Below, in pieces: positions 1-8,431 of a DNA stretch of 64,000 nt (positions are counted from its first letter, which is position 1; each line of letters starts with the position of its first letter). Both the position numbers and the translations under genes were made by a program. Origin of the DNA: Parvularcula sp. LCG005 (lineage in GTDB: Bacteria > Pseudomonadota > Alphaproteobacteria > Caulobacterales > Parvularculaceae); the NCBI RefSeq assembly GCF_032930845.1, contig NZ_CP136758.1, positions 2,991,001 to 3,055,000 of the forward strand. Direction: 5' to 3'. The notes under the pieces were generated by a model that was not told the origin of the DNA, searched no databases, and saw nothing but the letters and a program-made list of their open reading frames with translations.

Positions 1-592
1 TTCCGCCACCACCACGGCCACCGTCGTCGATGCCGCGAGCGCGCATCTGAAGACCATGGCCTGGCAACCGGCCCTGCGCATTGCGCCGGCCTTTCACGAT
101 GCGCCGGGCTATATTGCCGGATTGGAGGCGTCGATGAGGGCGCATGTCCCCGCCGATGCCGAGCGGGTCATACTGTCATTCCATGGTATTCCTGAGCGGT
201 ATTTCAAAGCCGGTGATCCCTATCACTGCCACTGCCAGAAGACAGCGCGCCTTCTGCGGGAGCGGATGGGGTGGAGCGAGCAGTTTGCCCCCCTCGCCTT
301 TCAGTCGAAATTTGGCCCGGAAAAGTGGCTGGAGCCATCGACCGAAAGCCTTGTCGTCAAGGCCGCCGAAGAGGGCCTGAAATCGATCGCCATTGCTGCC
401 CCGGCATTTGTTTCGGACTGCATCGAGACGCTCGAAGAAATCGGGATCCAACTGCGCGAGACGTTTGAGGAGCACGGCGGCAAACATCTGACAGCCATCC
501 CCTGTCTGAACACCGATCCGCAATTCGTGGAGTTTCTCGCCAATTTTGTTCAGAATGAGCTGGGCGGCTGGGTCGAGCCCTCCATGGCGTAA
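1..592 (+). CDS. hemH: Ferrochelatase, 3' part (5' end outside window)
   Basis: C-terminal 196 residues of ferrochelatase, which inserts Fe2+ into protoporphyrin IX in the last step of haem synthesis. The frame is open from base 2 and continues upstream of the window, so the gene is cut by the window edge. Visible signatures are SFHGIPERY, carrying the metal-binding His, the following HCHCQKTARLL segment, and FVSDCIETLEEIG, carrying the conserved Glu. hemE and hemJ lie 11-13 kb away, so the late haem pathway is spread around the origin. The next gene starts 13 bp downstream. Confidence 0.95.
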   Translation, partial: SATTTATVVDAASAHLKTMAWQPALRIAPAFHDAPGYIAGLEASMRAHVPADAERVILSFHGIPERYFKAGDPYHCHCQKTARLLRERMGWSEQFAPLAFQSKFGPEKWLEPSTESLVVKAAEEGLKSIAIAAPAFVSDCIETLEEIGIQLRETFEEHGGKHLTAIPCLNTDPQFVEFLANFVQNELGGWVEPSMA

Positions 593-605
593 GGGATCGA
601 TCCAC

Positions 606-1508
606 ATGATCCAGTTCTACGTTTCAGCTGATTTTGACCTCCCCCTGCCCGACGGACACCGTTTTCCCGGGCAGAAATACGGCATGTTGAAACGCTATCT
701 GCTCGAGCACGACATTCTGACACCGGCGCAGGTCCTGACGTCACCGCGTGCAGATCGTGATGTGCTTCTCACGGCACATAGCGTCGACTATGTTGACCGG
801 CTGACCGACGGGACGATTGATCCAAAGATCATGCGACGCATCGGCTTTCCGTGGTCGGAGCAGATTCCCCGGCGGGGTGAGCGAACGGTGGGCGGAGCCC
901 TGGCGGCGGCATGCCTTGCCCTGAAACATGGTCTGTCCGGCCAGATGGCCGGCGGCACTCATCATGCGCATCGCGACGAAGGCGCGGGCTTTTGCATCTA
1001 TAACGACATGGCGGCAGTCTCTCTGACCCTGTTGAATGAAGGCGCCGTTGACCGCGTTGCCATCGTCGATCTTGATGTTCATCAGGGGGACGGAAATGCA
1101 TCGATCCTGGCGGAGGATCCGCGGGTCTTCATTCTTGATCTTCATGGCGCCAAAAATTTCCCCTTCAGGAAAGTCCCCAGTGGCTATGATGTTCCGCTAC
1201 CGGACAATATGTCGGACGGGGATTATCTCAGCGTCCTCGATGAGCATCTGCCCGCCGTCTGGGCCTTCGCACCCGATCTTGTTCTTTATCAGGCGGGTGT
1301 CGACAGCCTGTTCAGTGACCGGCTGGGCCGCCTTGATCTGTCCTTTGACGGATTGATGGAGCGTGACCGGATGGTGCTGGAGGGTTGCCGTCAGCGCGGC
1401 ATCCCCTGTTCCATGGCGATTGGCGGCGGCTACGCAGAACCTATTGAGGACACCGTCCTCGCCTATGCCAACACCTATCGCGTGGCAAAATCGATCTACG
1501 GATTTTAG
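606..1508 (+). CDS. Histone deacetylase family (acetylpolyamine/acetoin-type) hydrolase
   Basis: A 300-residue zinc amidohydrolase of the arginase/deacetylase fold. Seen: GGTHHAHRDEGAGFCIYND with the paired catalytic His, DLDVHQGDGN with two Zn ligands, YQAGVDSL with the third Asp ligand, and GGGYAE with the transition-state Tyr. The active site therefore looks complete. Bacterial members deacetylate small molecules such as acetylpolyamines, or unknown acylated substrates; the substrate here cannot be read. The ATG at 606 is chosen over an upstream in-frame ATG (546) because the earlier start would overlap hemH. It may be co-transcribed with hemH. Confidence 0.9.
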   Translation: MIQFYVSADFDLPLPDGHRFPGQKYGMLKRYLLEHDILTPAQVLTSPRADRDVLLTAHSVDYVDRLTDGTIDPKIMRRIGFPWSEQIPRRGERTVGGALAAACLALKHGLSGQMAGGTHHAHRDEGAGFCIYNDMAAVSLTLLNEGAVDRVAIVDLDVHQGDGNASILAEDPRVFILDLHGAKNFPFRKVPSGYDVPLPDNMSDGDYLSVLDEHLPAVWAFAPDLVLYQAGVDSLFSDRLGRLDLSFDGLMERDRMVLEGCRQRGIPCSMAIGGGYAEPIEDTVLAYANTYRVAKSIYGF

Positions 1509-2554
1509 CGGTTGATATAATCCCGCAGAGCGGCGCTGAACTCAGTCACCTGATCGTCCGTCGTCATATAGCTGGTCACGAAGCGACGGAGTTTGCCTTT
1601 ATAGGGATCGCCAGGCTGGATCCAGTCATAGAAGGTCGCGCCCTGTTCTTTCAGTGTACTGACGAGATCGTCCGGCATTGTCACGAAAACTTCGTTGATC
1701 TCCGTGGGATGGACTAGGGTGCACACCCCTGACGCGGCAAGCGACTTGGACAGACGATCCGCCTGGGTGTTTGAGATCTTCGCGAGGCGCAGCCACAGAT
1801 CGTTCTGCAGAAAGCCAAGCCATTGAGCCGACAGAAAGCGGTATTTGCTGAAGACATGACCGGCGCGGCGTTGGCGAACTGCAAGCTGCTCACCACACTG
1901 TTGATCGAAAAAGATAATCGCCTCGGCAGCGAGGCAGCCATTCTTTGTGCCGCCAAAGGTGAGGACGTCCACCCCGGCGCGGGCGGTCATGGCCGCGGCG
2001 CTGGCCTTACCCCGCGCACAGGCGTTGGAGAACCGTGCCCCATCAAGATGGACTTTAAGGCCGAAGCTTTTCGCGGTGTCGCAGAGAGCACCGATTTCGT
2101 CAGCAGAATAGACGGTGCCGCATTCCGTCCCTTGTGTCAGCGAGAGCACTTTGGGCACGACCCGGTGGGGCTGTTGCGGCGTGAAGAACTTCATCGCATC
2201 GCGCACAATGTCAGGGGTCAGCTTGCCGTGCTGTCCCTCAAGCGGAATGATCTTCGCGCCAGCGGTGTAGAACTCCGTCGCGCCGCACTCATCAACATTT
2301 ATATGACTATTCTTGTGTGCGAGAATGGCGCCCCAGGGCGGGGTCATACAGGCGAGGGCCAGCGCGTTCGCCGCCGTGCCCGTTGCGACGAATCCGACCG
2401 TGATGTCCTGCTCGAAAATATCGCGCAGCAGACCGATGGCCCGCGCCGTCACGTCGTCGGCCCCGTAGGCTGGCGCATTGCCAATATTGGCGGTCATCAT
2501 CGCTTCGAGGACGGTGGGATGAATGCCGGACCAGTTATCGGACGTGAACAGCAT
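1505..2554 (-). CDS. ltaE: Low-specificity L-threonine aldolase
   Basis: A 349-residue fold-type I PLP enzyme that cleaves L-threonine/allo-threonine to glycine and acetaldehyde. Seen: FTSDNWSG at the N terminus, VHLDGARFSNA around the Asp that contacts the PLP ring nitrogen, and TFGGTKNG containing the Schiff-base Lys. The start ATG at 2554 lies 8 bp past the parB stop; a longer frame would overlap parB. It is convergent with the deacetylase-like gene, with a 4-bp overlap of the two ends. Its position behind parB suggests read-through from the mnm-par operon. Confidence 0.88.
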   Translation of the reverse strand: MLFTSDNWSGIHPTVLEAMMTANIGNAPAYGADDVTARAIGLLRDIFEQDITVGFVATGTAANALALACMTPPWGAILAHKNSHINVDECGATEFYTAGAKIIPLEGQHGKLTPDIVRDAMKFFTPQQPHRVVPKVLSLTQGTECGTVYSADEIGALCDTAKSFGLKVHLDGARFSNACARGKASAAAMTARAGVDVLTFGGTKNGCLAAEAIIFFDQQCGEQLAVRQRRAGHVFSKYRFLSAQWLGFLQNDLWLRLAKISNTQADRLSKSLAASGVCTLVHPTEINEVFVTMPDDLVSTLKEQGATFYDWIQPGDPYKGKLRRFVTSYMTTDDQVTEFSAALRDYINR

Positions 2555-2562
2555 CGGCGCCC

Positions 2563-3456
2563 CTAAACCGCGGAGCCCATGAGACGGCGACAAATGTCAT
2601 CGAGCTGGTCGAGGGTGTCATAGGTGAGGGTCACTGTGCCGCCCTTCTTGGTGTGCTCAATCGCGACCGAAAGACCGAGGGCTGCTTCTAGGTCGCGTTC
2701 AAGAGATTTGGTGTCGGCGTCTTTCGCCCCGCCAGAGCTAGGCTTTTTCGCAGGCGTCTCATCGCCTGTCTCTTTTGGTGCGCGCGCGACCGCGCCTGCG
2801 GCCCTCTTCTCCGTCTCGCGGACGGAAAGACCTTTGCCCACGACTTCTTTGGCCAAGGCAACAGGGTCATCCGCCGAAAGCAGTGCCCGACCGTGCCCCA
2901 TGCTCAGCTCACCTGCGCTGACCATCGCCCGAACCTCATCGGGCAGTTGCGTAAGGCGGAGCATATTGGCGATGTGACTGCGGCTTTTGCCAACGGCATC
3001 GGCAATGTCACCGGGCTTGCGGTCGTACTGGTCACGGATGCGCGCATAAGCATCGGCCTCTTCCATCGGGTTGAGGTCTTCGCGCTGAACGTTCTCAATC
3101 AGCGCCAGTTCCGCCGATGCGCCGGGATCAATATTCCGGACGAGCGCGGGCATCTCGTGAATGCCAGCGCGTTGGGATGCCCGCCAGCGGCGTTCGCCCG
3201 CAATGATCAGATGCTTGCCCGTATCACTGCGCGGCCGGACAAGGATCGGCTGCAGGATACCGCGGGCGCGGATGGACGCCGCCAATTCGTCCAGTTGCTC
3301 GTCACGAAACATTTTCCGTGGCTGGTCGGGATCCGGCGCGATATCGCCAATCGGGATCATCTGCACGCCATCACGGCGGCGCTCTGACGTTTCAGGCGCG
3401 GCACCCTGTTCGCCCAGAATAGCATCGAGCCCACGGCCCAGTCCTTTGCGTGCCAT
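2563..3456 (-). CDS. parB: Chromosome partitioning protein ParB
   Basis: A 297-residue CTP-dependent clamp that loads on parS and spreads to form the partition complex. Seen: N-terminal KGLGRGLDAIL, the ParB/CTP-binding box with GERRWRASQRAG near residue 90, then the helix-turn-helix region SRSHIANMLRLTQLP that reads parS, a low-complexity Ala/Lys linker and a C-terminal dimerisation domain. The start ATG at 3456 sits one base after the parA stop, so translation is probably coupled. Its likely binding sites lie in rsmG and mnmG just upstream. Confidence 0.97.
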   Translation of the reverse strand: MARKGLGRGLDAILGEQGAAPETSERRRDGVQMIPIGDIAPDPDQPRKMFRDEQLDELAASIRARGILQPILVRPRSDTGKHLIIAGERRWRASQRAGIHEMPALVRNIDPGASAELALIENVQREDLNPMEEADAYARIRDQYDRKPGDIADAVGKSRSHIANMLRLTQLPDEVRAMVSAGELSMGHGRALLSADDPVALAKEVVGKGLSVRETEKRAAGAVARAPKETGDETPAKKPSSGGAKDADTKSLERDLEAALGLSVAIEHTKKGGTVTLTYDTLDQLDDICRRLMGSAV

Positions 3457-3457
3457 C

Positions 3458-4249
3458 TTATGCGGCCCTTTCGCGCTGAATGACTTCGGTGGCCAACCGG
3501 ACATAGGCCTGGCTGCCAGCGCATTTCAGGTCATAAAGAAGGGCGGGCTTGCCGTGCGAAGGGGCCTCGGAAATTCGCACATTGCGCGGAATGGCAGTCT
3601 TGTAGACCTTGTCCCCCATATGACTGCGGACGCTGTCTTCCACGTCGCGGGACAGATTGTTCCGGCCATCATACATGGTGAGAATAATCCCCTGAAGCTC
3701 CAGCTGTGGGTTCAGGCGGTCCCGAACCTGGTCGATCGTCCGCATGATCTGCGCCAGCCCTTCCAGCGCGAAGAATTCACATTGCAGCGGGATGAGAACA
3801 GCGTGGGATGCGGCCATGGCGTTGACGGTCAACAAGCCGAGCGATGGGGGGCAGTCGATCAGAACATAGGTCAGATCGGGGACCTGCGCGGCGTACTCCG
3901 CAATCGCATCGCGAAGCCGATAGTGCCGGTTGGCGACGTCCAAAAGTTCGATTTCCGCGCCTGCCAGATCCATTCCCGATGGCGCAATCGTCAGGCGGGG
4001 CACCGGCGTTGCCTTTTCTGTATCAATAAGAGCCGCTTCACGACGCAGAACATCATATGTCGTGTACTCCCGCTCGCTGCTGGGCACGCCAAGACCAGTG
4101 GAGGCGTTGCCCTGCGGATCCAGATCGACAATCAGCACGCGCTCGCCCACAGCGGCCAGTGCCGTCCCGAGATTGATTGTCGTCGTGGTCTTGCCCACGC
4201 CACCCTTCTGGTTGGCGACAGCGAGTGTACGATATTGGGGTGTGTTCAC
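3458..4249 (-). CDS. parA: Chromosome partitioning ATPase ParA
   Basis: A 263-residue ParA/Soj ATPase that, with ParB, moves the origin region to the cell pole. Seen: deviant Walker A KGGVGKTTTTINLG, Walker A' LIVDLDPQGNAS and Walker B YVLIDCPPSLGLLT. The start is set at GTG 4249, whose GTGA overlaps the rsmG stop codon. A longer frame reaches an ATG at 4333 but would overlap rsmG by 88 bp and add a 28-residue leader absent from typical chromosomal ParA. It is tightly coupled with parB. Confidence 0.95.
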   Translation of the reverse strand: MNTPQYRTLAVANQKGGVGKTTTTINLGTALAAVGERVLIVDLDPQGNASTGLGVPSSEREYTTYDVLRREAALIDTEKATPVPRLTIAPSGMDLAGAEIELLDVANRHYRLRDAIAEYAAQVPDLTYVLIDCPPSLGLLTVNAMAASHAVLIPLQCEFFALEGLAQIMRTIDQVRDRLNPQLELQGIILTMYDGRNNLSRDVEDSVRSHMGDKVYKTAIPRNVRISEAPSHGKPALLYDLKCAGSQAYVRLATEVIQRERAA

Positions 4250-4896
4250 GAGCGGCGTTCCGGTTTCCTGATCATCAGGATCTGAGCGCCCGAATGGGTC
4301 AGACTGGGGCGCGTTTCGAGGTCGAATGTCCACGTCGCAGCGGCTTTGGTCAATTCCTCTTGGGCCCTTTCACCCTTGGGAAATATCAACAATCCGTCAT
4401 CCGACATGAGGGGAACTGCCAAATCGAGCAGTTTGTCGAGTGCCGTAACTGCCCTTGCCGTTACCACATCATAGGGTGGGTGTTTCACGTGGAACACTTC
4501 GGCTCGTTGCGACGAGCTGTGACAGTTGCCCAGTGGCAATTCGCTAATGACAGTCTGCAGAAAGCGCGCTTTCTTCCCAACACTATCCACCAGCTGCAGG
4601 CGAAGCTGTGGCAACCGCTGCTCCGCCATGATTGCGAGGACAATACCCGGAAATCCTGCGCCGGAGCCTATATCGATCAACCTCTGTGAAGTAGCCGGTA
4701 GAAGATCGAAAAGCTGCGCGGAGTCGGCATAATGCCGCTCCCACCGATCGCCCAAGGACGCGCGCGCTATCAGATTGGTGTGCTGCGCGGTTTCGACCAG
4801 CAGCTCGTCGAAAGCCGCAAGTTTTTGCGCCTCTTCAGCTGAGAGCTGGAAAGCACGCTGTATGTGACCCAAGTCAGTCCATGAGGCAGTTGTCAT
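4246..4896 (-). CDS. rsmG: 16S rRNA (guanine(527)-N7)-methyltransferase RsmG
   Basis: A 216-residue SAM-dependent methyltransferase (GidB) that modifies G527 of 16S rRNA. Seen: the SAM-binding loop [16 protein letters not shown] and [13 protein letters not shown] of the Rossmann fold. The start ATG at 4896 overlaps the mnmG stop as ATGA, and its stop overlaps parA. Odd feature: the peptide VFHVKH in the middle of the protein is encoded by a full parS-like palindrome (4481-4496), so this gene carries a segregation site within its coding sequence. Confidence 0.95.
   Translation of the reverse strand: MTTASWTDLGHIQRAFQLSAEEAQKLAAFDELLVETAQHTNLIARASLGDRWERHYADSAQLFDLLPATSQRLIDIGSGAGFPGIVLAIMAEQRLPQLRLQLVDSVGKKARFLQTVISELPLGNCHSSSQRAEVFHVKHPPYDVVTARAVTALDKLLDLAVPLMSDDGLLIFPKGERAQEELTKAAATWTFDLETRPSLTHSGAQILMIRKPERRS
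4481..4496. other. parS: parS site inside rsmG
   Basis: The 16-bp sequence TGTTTCACGTGGAACA differs by a single base from the perfect palindrome TGTTTCACGTGAAACA recognised by chromosomal ParB proteins. It lies in rsmG, 230 bp from parA and about 9 kb from the candidate origin. That is where alphaproteobacterial parS clusters are normally found. Confidence 0.9.
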
Positions 4897-6770
4897 GACG
4901 CCATCTTGCTCGCACCCGCCTTTTTCACGTGAAGCAGCAGGATCGCGAGCGCCGCGGGTGTTGCTCCCTCCACCCTCGAGGCCTGTCCGATCGTTTCAGG
5001 TCGTGCGGCGGCCCATTTTGCGGCCACCTCTTTGGAAAGGCCGCCCACCGCCGCGTAATCAAACGCTTCTGGAATACGTACCGATTCCTCGCGTTTGAAT
5101 GCGGAAATATCGGCTTCCTGCCGGTCCAGATACCCTGCGTAAAGGGCATCCGCCTCAATACCAGCGCGTATATCGGGCCCAATGGTCGCCAAGGTGGGTT
5201 CGATCTCTTCCAGCTTGGCAAAGTCCACGTTGGGCAGAGAGAGGAGGTCGATCAGATTTCGACGGCGCCCGTCCTGATTAACCTGAATACCATAATCGGC
5301 TGCCTCTGGTGGAGTCAGGCTTCGCTGGGTCATAAGCGCCGTTGCAGATGTCTGACGATCGTGTTTCACGTGGAACACTTTTTCTCGAAACGCTCCGACG
5401 CAGCCCCAGTCAATACCAATAGCCGTCAATCGGCTGTCGGCATTGTCAGCCCGCAAGCTGAGCCGGTATTCGGCTCGTGAGGTAAACATACGATAGGGCT
5501 CGGACACGCCGCGTGTCACCAAGTCGTCAATCATGACTCCGATATAGGCCTGCGAGCGATCCAGAATAAGCGGCTCGGTCGCACCATTGGCCTGGCGCGC
5601 CGCGTTAAGACCCGCCATCAGCCCTTGGGCTCCAGCCTCTTCATAGCCCGTCGTGCCGTTGATCTGACCCGCTAGGAACAGACCCGCCATCGCCCGCAGT
5701 TCCAAGGTCGGGCGGAGCGCGCGTGGATCCACGTAATCATATTCGATCGCGTAGCCGAACTGCATGATTTCGACCTTCTCCAATCCCACAATTGTCCGGA
5801 TTAGTGCCTCCTGCACGTCCGACGGCAACGATGTGGAGATTCCATTCGGATAAATGGTGGGGTCGTCCAGCCCTTCCGGCTCAAGGAAGATCTGATGGGA
5901 TCCCTTTTCCGCAAACCGAACAATCTTGTCCTCGATAGATGGGCAATAGCGCGGCCCCTTGCCCGCAATGGCACCGGAATAGACAGCAGATTTGGTCAGG
6001 TTCTGGCTGATGATTTCATGGGTACGGGCATTGGTATGGGTAATTCCGCACGCAATTTGCGGGACATCGATCCGATCGTTGAGGAACGAGAACGGGACCG
6101 GCTCGGCGTCCGCCTCCTGCATCTCCAGTTTGTCCCAGGCAATCGTACGCCCATCCAGCCGCGCCGGCGTCCCGGTTTTCAGGCGTCCGAGCGGCAAATT
6201 GAGTTGTTCAAGACGCTCGCCCAATGCCTGTGCAGGTTTGTCGCCGACACGCCCTGCCGGAATGCGCTCTTCACCGCGATGGATGAGGCCGCGCAGAAAG
6301 GTGCCGGTTGTCAGGACGACCGCCCCGGCCGTTATCCGCTGTCCGTCCTCCGTCACCACGCCCGCGCATTGGCCGTCACCATCAACAATCAGATCGCCAA
6401 CCGCGGCCTCAATAACGGTGAGATTTTCATACGCCGCCAGAAGAGACTGGATGGCCGATCGATAAAGCGCCCTGTCCGCCTGGGTCCGAGGCCCACGGAC
6501 AGCAGGACCCTTTGAGCGGTTCAGCAGCCTGAACTGGATCCCCGCCTTATCCGCCGCCCGACCCATCAGGCCGTCCAGCGCATCAATCTCTCTGACAAGA
6601 TGTCCCTTCCCCAATCCTCCGATGGCAGGATTGCAGGACATCTCTCCAATTGTTTCACGACGGTGTGTGACGAGGGCCGTCTTGGCGCCCATGCGCGCAG
6701 CCGCCGCGGCAGCTTCCGTACCGGCATGTCCACCACCGACAACGACGACATCAAAATGAAGATCAGCCAT
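4893..6770 (-). CDS. mnmG: tRNA uridine-5-carboxymethylaminomethyl modification enzyme MnmG
   Basis: A 625-residue FAD protein (GidA) that with MnmE installs the cmnm5 group on U34 of several tRNAs. Seen: FAD-binding [20 protein letters not shown] at residues 8-27, [13 protein letters not shown] near residue 47, [14 protein letters not shown], and the C-terminal helical domain that contacts MnmE. Length is normal for the family. The gene carries a parS-like 16-mer at 5362-5377, encoding VFHVKH, and a weaker copy at 4921-4936, encoding LHVKK. Its stop overlaps rsmG, and it lies 41 bp downstream of mnmE. Confidence 0.97.
   Translation of the reverse strand: MADLHFDVVVVGGGHAGTEAAAAAARMGAKTALVTHRRETIGEMSCNPAIGGLGKGHLVREIDALDGLMGRAADKAGIQFRLLNRSKGPAVRGPRTQADRALYRSAIQSLLAAYENLTVIEAAVGDLIVDGDGQCAGVVTEDGQRITAGAVVLTTGTFLRGLIHRGEERIPAGRVGDKPAQALGERLEQLNLPLGRLKTGTPARLDGRTIAWDKLEMQEADAEPVPFSFLNDRIDVPQIACGITHTNARTHEIISQNLTKSAVYSGAIAGKGPRYCPSIEDKIVRFAEKGSHQIFLEPEGLDDPTIYPNGISTSLPSDVQEALIRTIVGLEKVEIMQFGYAIEYDYVDPRALRPTLELRAMAGLFLAGQINGTTGYEEAGAQGLMAGLNAARQANGATEPLILDRSQAYIGVMIDDLVTRGVSEPYRMFTSRAEYRLSLRADNADSRLTAIGIDWGCVGAFREKVFHVKHDRQTSATALMTQRSLTPPEAADYGIQVNQDGRRRNLIDLLSLPNVDFAKLEEIEPTLATIGPDIRAGIEADALYAGYLDRQEADISAFKREESVRIPEAFDYAAVGGLSKEVAAKWAAARPETIGQASRVEGATPAALAILLLHVKKAGASKMAS
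4921..4936. other. Degenerate parS-like site near mnmG 3' end
   Basis: TTTTTCACGTGAAGCA keeps the central TTTCACGTGAA core of parS but differs from the 16-bp consensus at two positions, 2 and 14. It lies in the mnmG coding sequence in the same reading frame as the two better sites. It could be a weak ParB site or a decayed one. Confidence 0.5.
5362..5377. other. parS: parS site inside mnmG
   Basis: TGTTTCACGTGGAACA, identical over all 16 bases to the copy in rsmG 881 bp away. Exact repetition of a 16-mer in two unrelated genes supports a ParB-binding role rather than chance. Confidence 0.9.
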
Positions 6771-6811
6771 GAATTACCCGGTCACCCTGAGGCGGCCGAC
6801 AGAAGGCCGCG

Positions 6812-8116
6812 TTATTTCCCGATGCAGAAAGACGAAAATATTGTTCCCAATACATCTTCTGTCGTGGACTGGCCAACAAGATCATCCAGCGCGCGAATGC
6901 AAGCCCGCAAATCTTCCGACAGAAGTTCAGGCTCCAGATGGGGAGACTGGAGCATATGCTCAATCCTTCCAGCGGCGTTTCGAACCAGCATCTGTTGACG
7001 TTCCCGCGGAAAGAATGACGGGCTGGCCTGGGCGCGAACAGCTGCTTCGAGCTGTGTCATCAACTGATCCCACCCTTCGCCATTCGCGAGCGAAATCGCC
7101 AGTTCATCGGTCTGGTCAAAGCCCTTGTCGCTCTTGTTTGCGACGCGAATAACCAAGCCCGATGTCGTCGGCCATTCATTGACTTGAGGCGCCGTCCCAT
7201 CGCGCAGCGCGATCACGATGTCCGCCATCTGCGCTGTCGCCGCCGCGCGGGTCATACCTTCCCGCTCAATGGGGTCTTCGCTACCTTCCCGAAGGCCCGC
7301 CGTGTCGAGCACATTCACCAACCGGCCCGCAATATCAATCCGTATAGAAACTATATCACGCGTCGTTCCTGCAATATCAGAGACGATGGCGCGCTCTTCA
7401 CCAGCCAACTTGTTGAGAAGGCTCGATTTTCCGGCGTTTGGTGGACCAATGATCGCAAGGTTGATCCCCTCTTTCAGACGCTGGGCCCCGTCACTTGCGG
7501 CTAATGCTGTCTGCATTTCTTCCCGTATGGAATACAGTATGGGGAACGCCCGGGCCGCGATATCCGCCGGTATGTCTTCTTCATCGGGAAAATCGACGGC
7601 CGCCTCGAGAACCGCCAAGGCGCTGATCAAGGATCGTCGCCATGACGCAATACGCTCGCGCACGCCGCCCCCGGCCACGACCATCGCCTGCTGTCGCTGT
7701 GCCTCGGTCTCCGCGTCCAGCAGATCACCCAGTCCTTCAATGGCCAACAGATCCATGCGGCCATTCAGAAACGCCCGCTGAGTAAATTCACCAGCGGCCG
7801 CCGCACGTAGTCCAAGAGATGTGAGTTCTTCGGCGAAGCGATGGGACACGGCGGGCGATCCGTGCAGATGAAATTCCGCCAGATCTTCACCCGTCGCGGA
7901 ATGGGGACCGGGAAAATAAAGCACGATACCATCATCAAGCTGCTCACCCGACGCGGTGAAGACTTGTCGATAAGCGGCTCGGCGCGGCGGCGGTACCTTC
8001 CCCGCCAGGGTTTCAACCGCGCGGCAGGCCATGGGTCCAGAGACGCGCCATACCGCGATACCGGCCCGACCCTGACCAGAGGATCGGGCGAAAATCGTAT
8101 CGCTCCCCGTGGACAT
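6812..8116 (-). CDS. mnmE: tRNA modification GTPase MnmE
   Basis: A 434-residue GTPase partner of MnmG in U34 modification. Seen: an N-terminal formyl-THF-binding domain starting DTIFARSSGQGRAGIAVWR, a helical domain, an inserted G domain near residues 215-360 with IIGPPNAGKSSLLNK and SDIAGTTRD, and the C-terminal CIGK whose Cys is essential in the family. The start ATG at 8116 overlaps the end of the DUF6489 gene by one base. It heads the mnmE-mnmG-rsmG-parAB minus-strand array. Confidence 0.97.
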   Translation of the reverse strand: MSTGSDTIFARSSGQGRAGIAVWRVSGPMACRAVETLAGKVPPPRRAAYRQVFTASGEQLDDGIVLYFPGPHSATGEDLAEFHLHGSPAVSHRFAEELTSLGLRAAAAGEFTQRAFLNGRMDLLAIEGLGDLLDAETEAQRQQAMVVAGGGVRERIASWRRSLISALAVLEAAVDFPDEEDIPADIAARAFPILYSIREEMQTALAASDGAQRLKEGINLAIIGPPNAGKSSLLNKLAGEERAIVSDIAGTTRDIVSIRIDIAGRLVNVLDTAGLREGSEDPIEREGMTRAAATAQMADIVIALRDGTAPQVNEWPTTSGLVIRVANKSDKGFDQTDELAISLANGEGWDQLMTQLEAAVRAQASPSFFPRERQQMLVRNAAGRIEHMLQSPHLEPELLSEDLRACIRALDDLVGQSTTEDVLGTIFSSFCIGK

Positions 8117-8367
8117 TACTTCTTCTTGGCCGGGTCCTGTTGCTTCATCATCGTATTGAACATGGTGGACATCGCATCCATGCCCTGACCACTGGCCGCC
8201 ATGGCCTTTTCCCAGAAGATCTTGGGATCGCTCAACGTATCGATATTCTCCCTCGTTCGCTCCTTCATGGCGGACACAATCATGTCGTTTACCGGCGCGA
8301 CGTCAGGCAGGCCAAAAAAGGCGCGCGCCTCCTCCGGCGTACAGTCGACATTCACTGAGATTTTCAT
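8116..8367 (-). CDS. DUF6489 family small protein
   Basis: An 83-residue protein starting MKISVNVDCTPEEARAFF and ending in a Met- and Lys-rich tail. The text matches my memory of the DUF6489 family, small alphaproteobacterial proteins of unknown function that share the CTPEEARAFFGLPDV opening. Two consecutive ATG codons (8370 and 8367) follow an AGAAAGG ribosome site; 8367 has the better spacing and fits the family start. It is probably the first gene of the transcript that includes mnmE. No signal peptide or membrane segment is seen. Confidence 0.8.
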   Translation of the reverse strand: MKISVNVDCTPEEARAFFGLPDVAPVNDMIVSAMKERTRENIDTLSDPKIFWEKAMAASGQGMDAMSTMFNTMMKQQDPAKKK

Positions 8368-8431
8368 CATAGACCTTTCTGCCGGGCGGGCCCGGTCCTT
8401 TGGTATGACCCTGGCGCGATTGGAGACCGCA

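Noticed and set aside
1823-2566. 247-codon plus-strand frame
   Set aside because: It lies wholly antisense to the threonine aldolase gene, which has clear PLP motifs; typical shadow frame of high-GC coding DNA.
6651-6660. TGTTTCACGA in mnmG as a further parS site
   Set aside because: Only the left half matches; the right half diverges completely.
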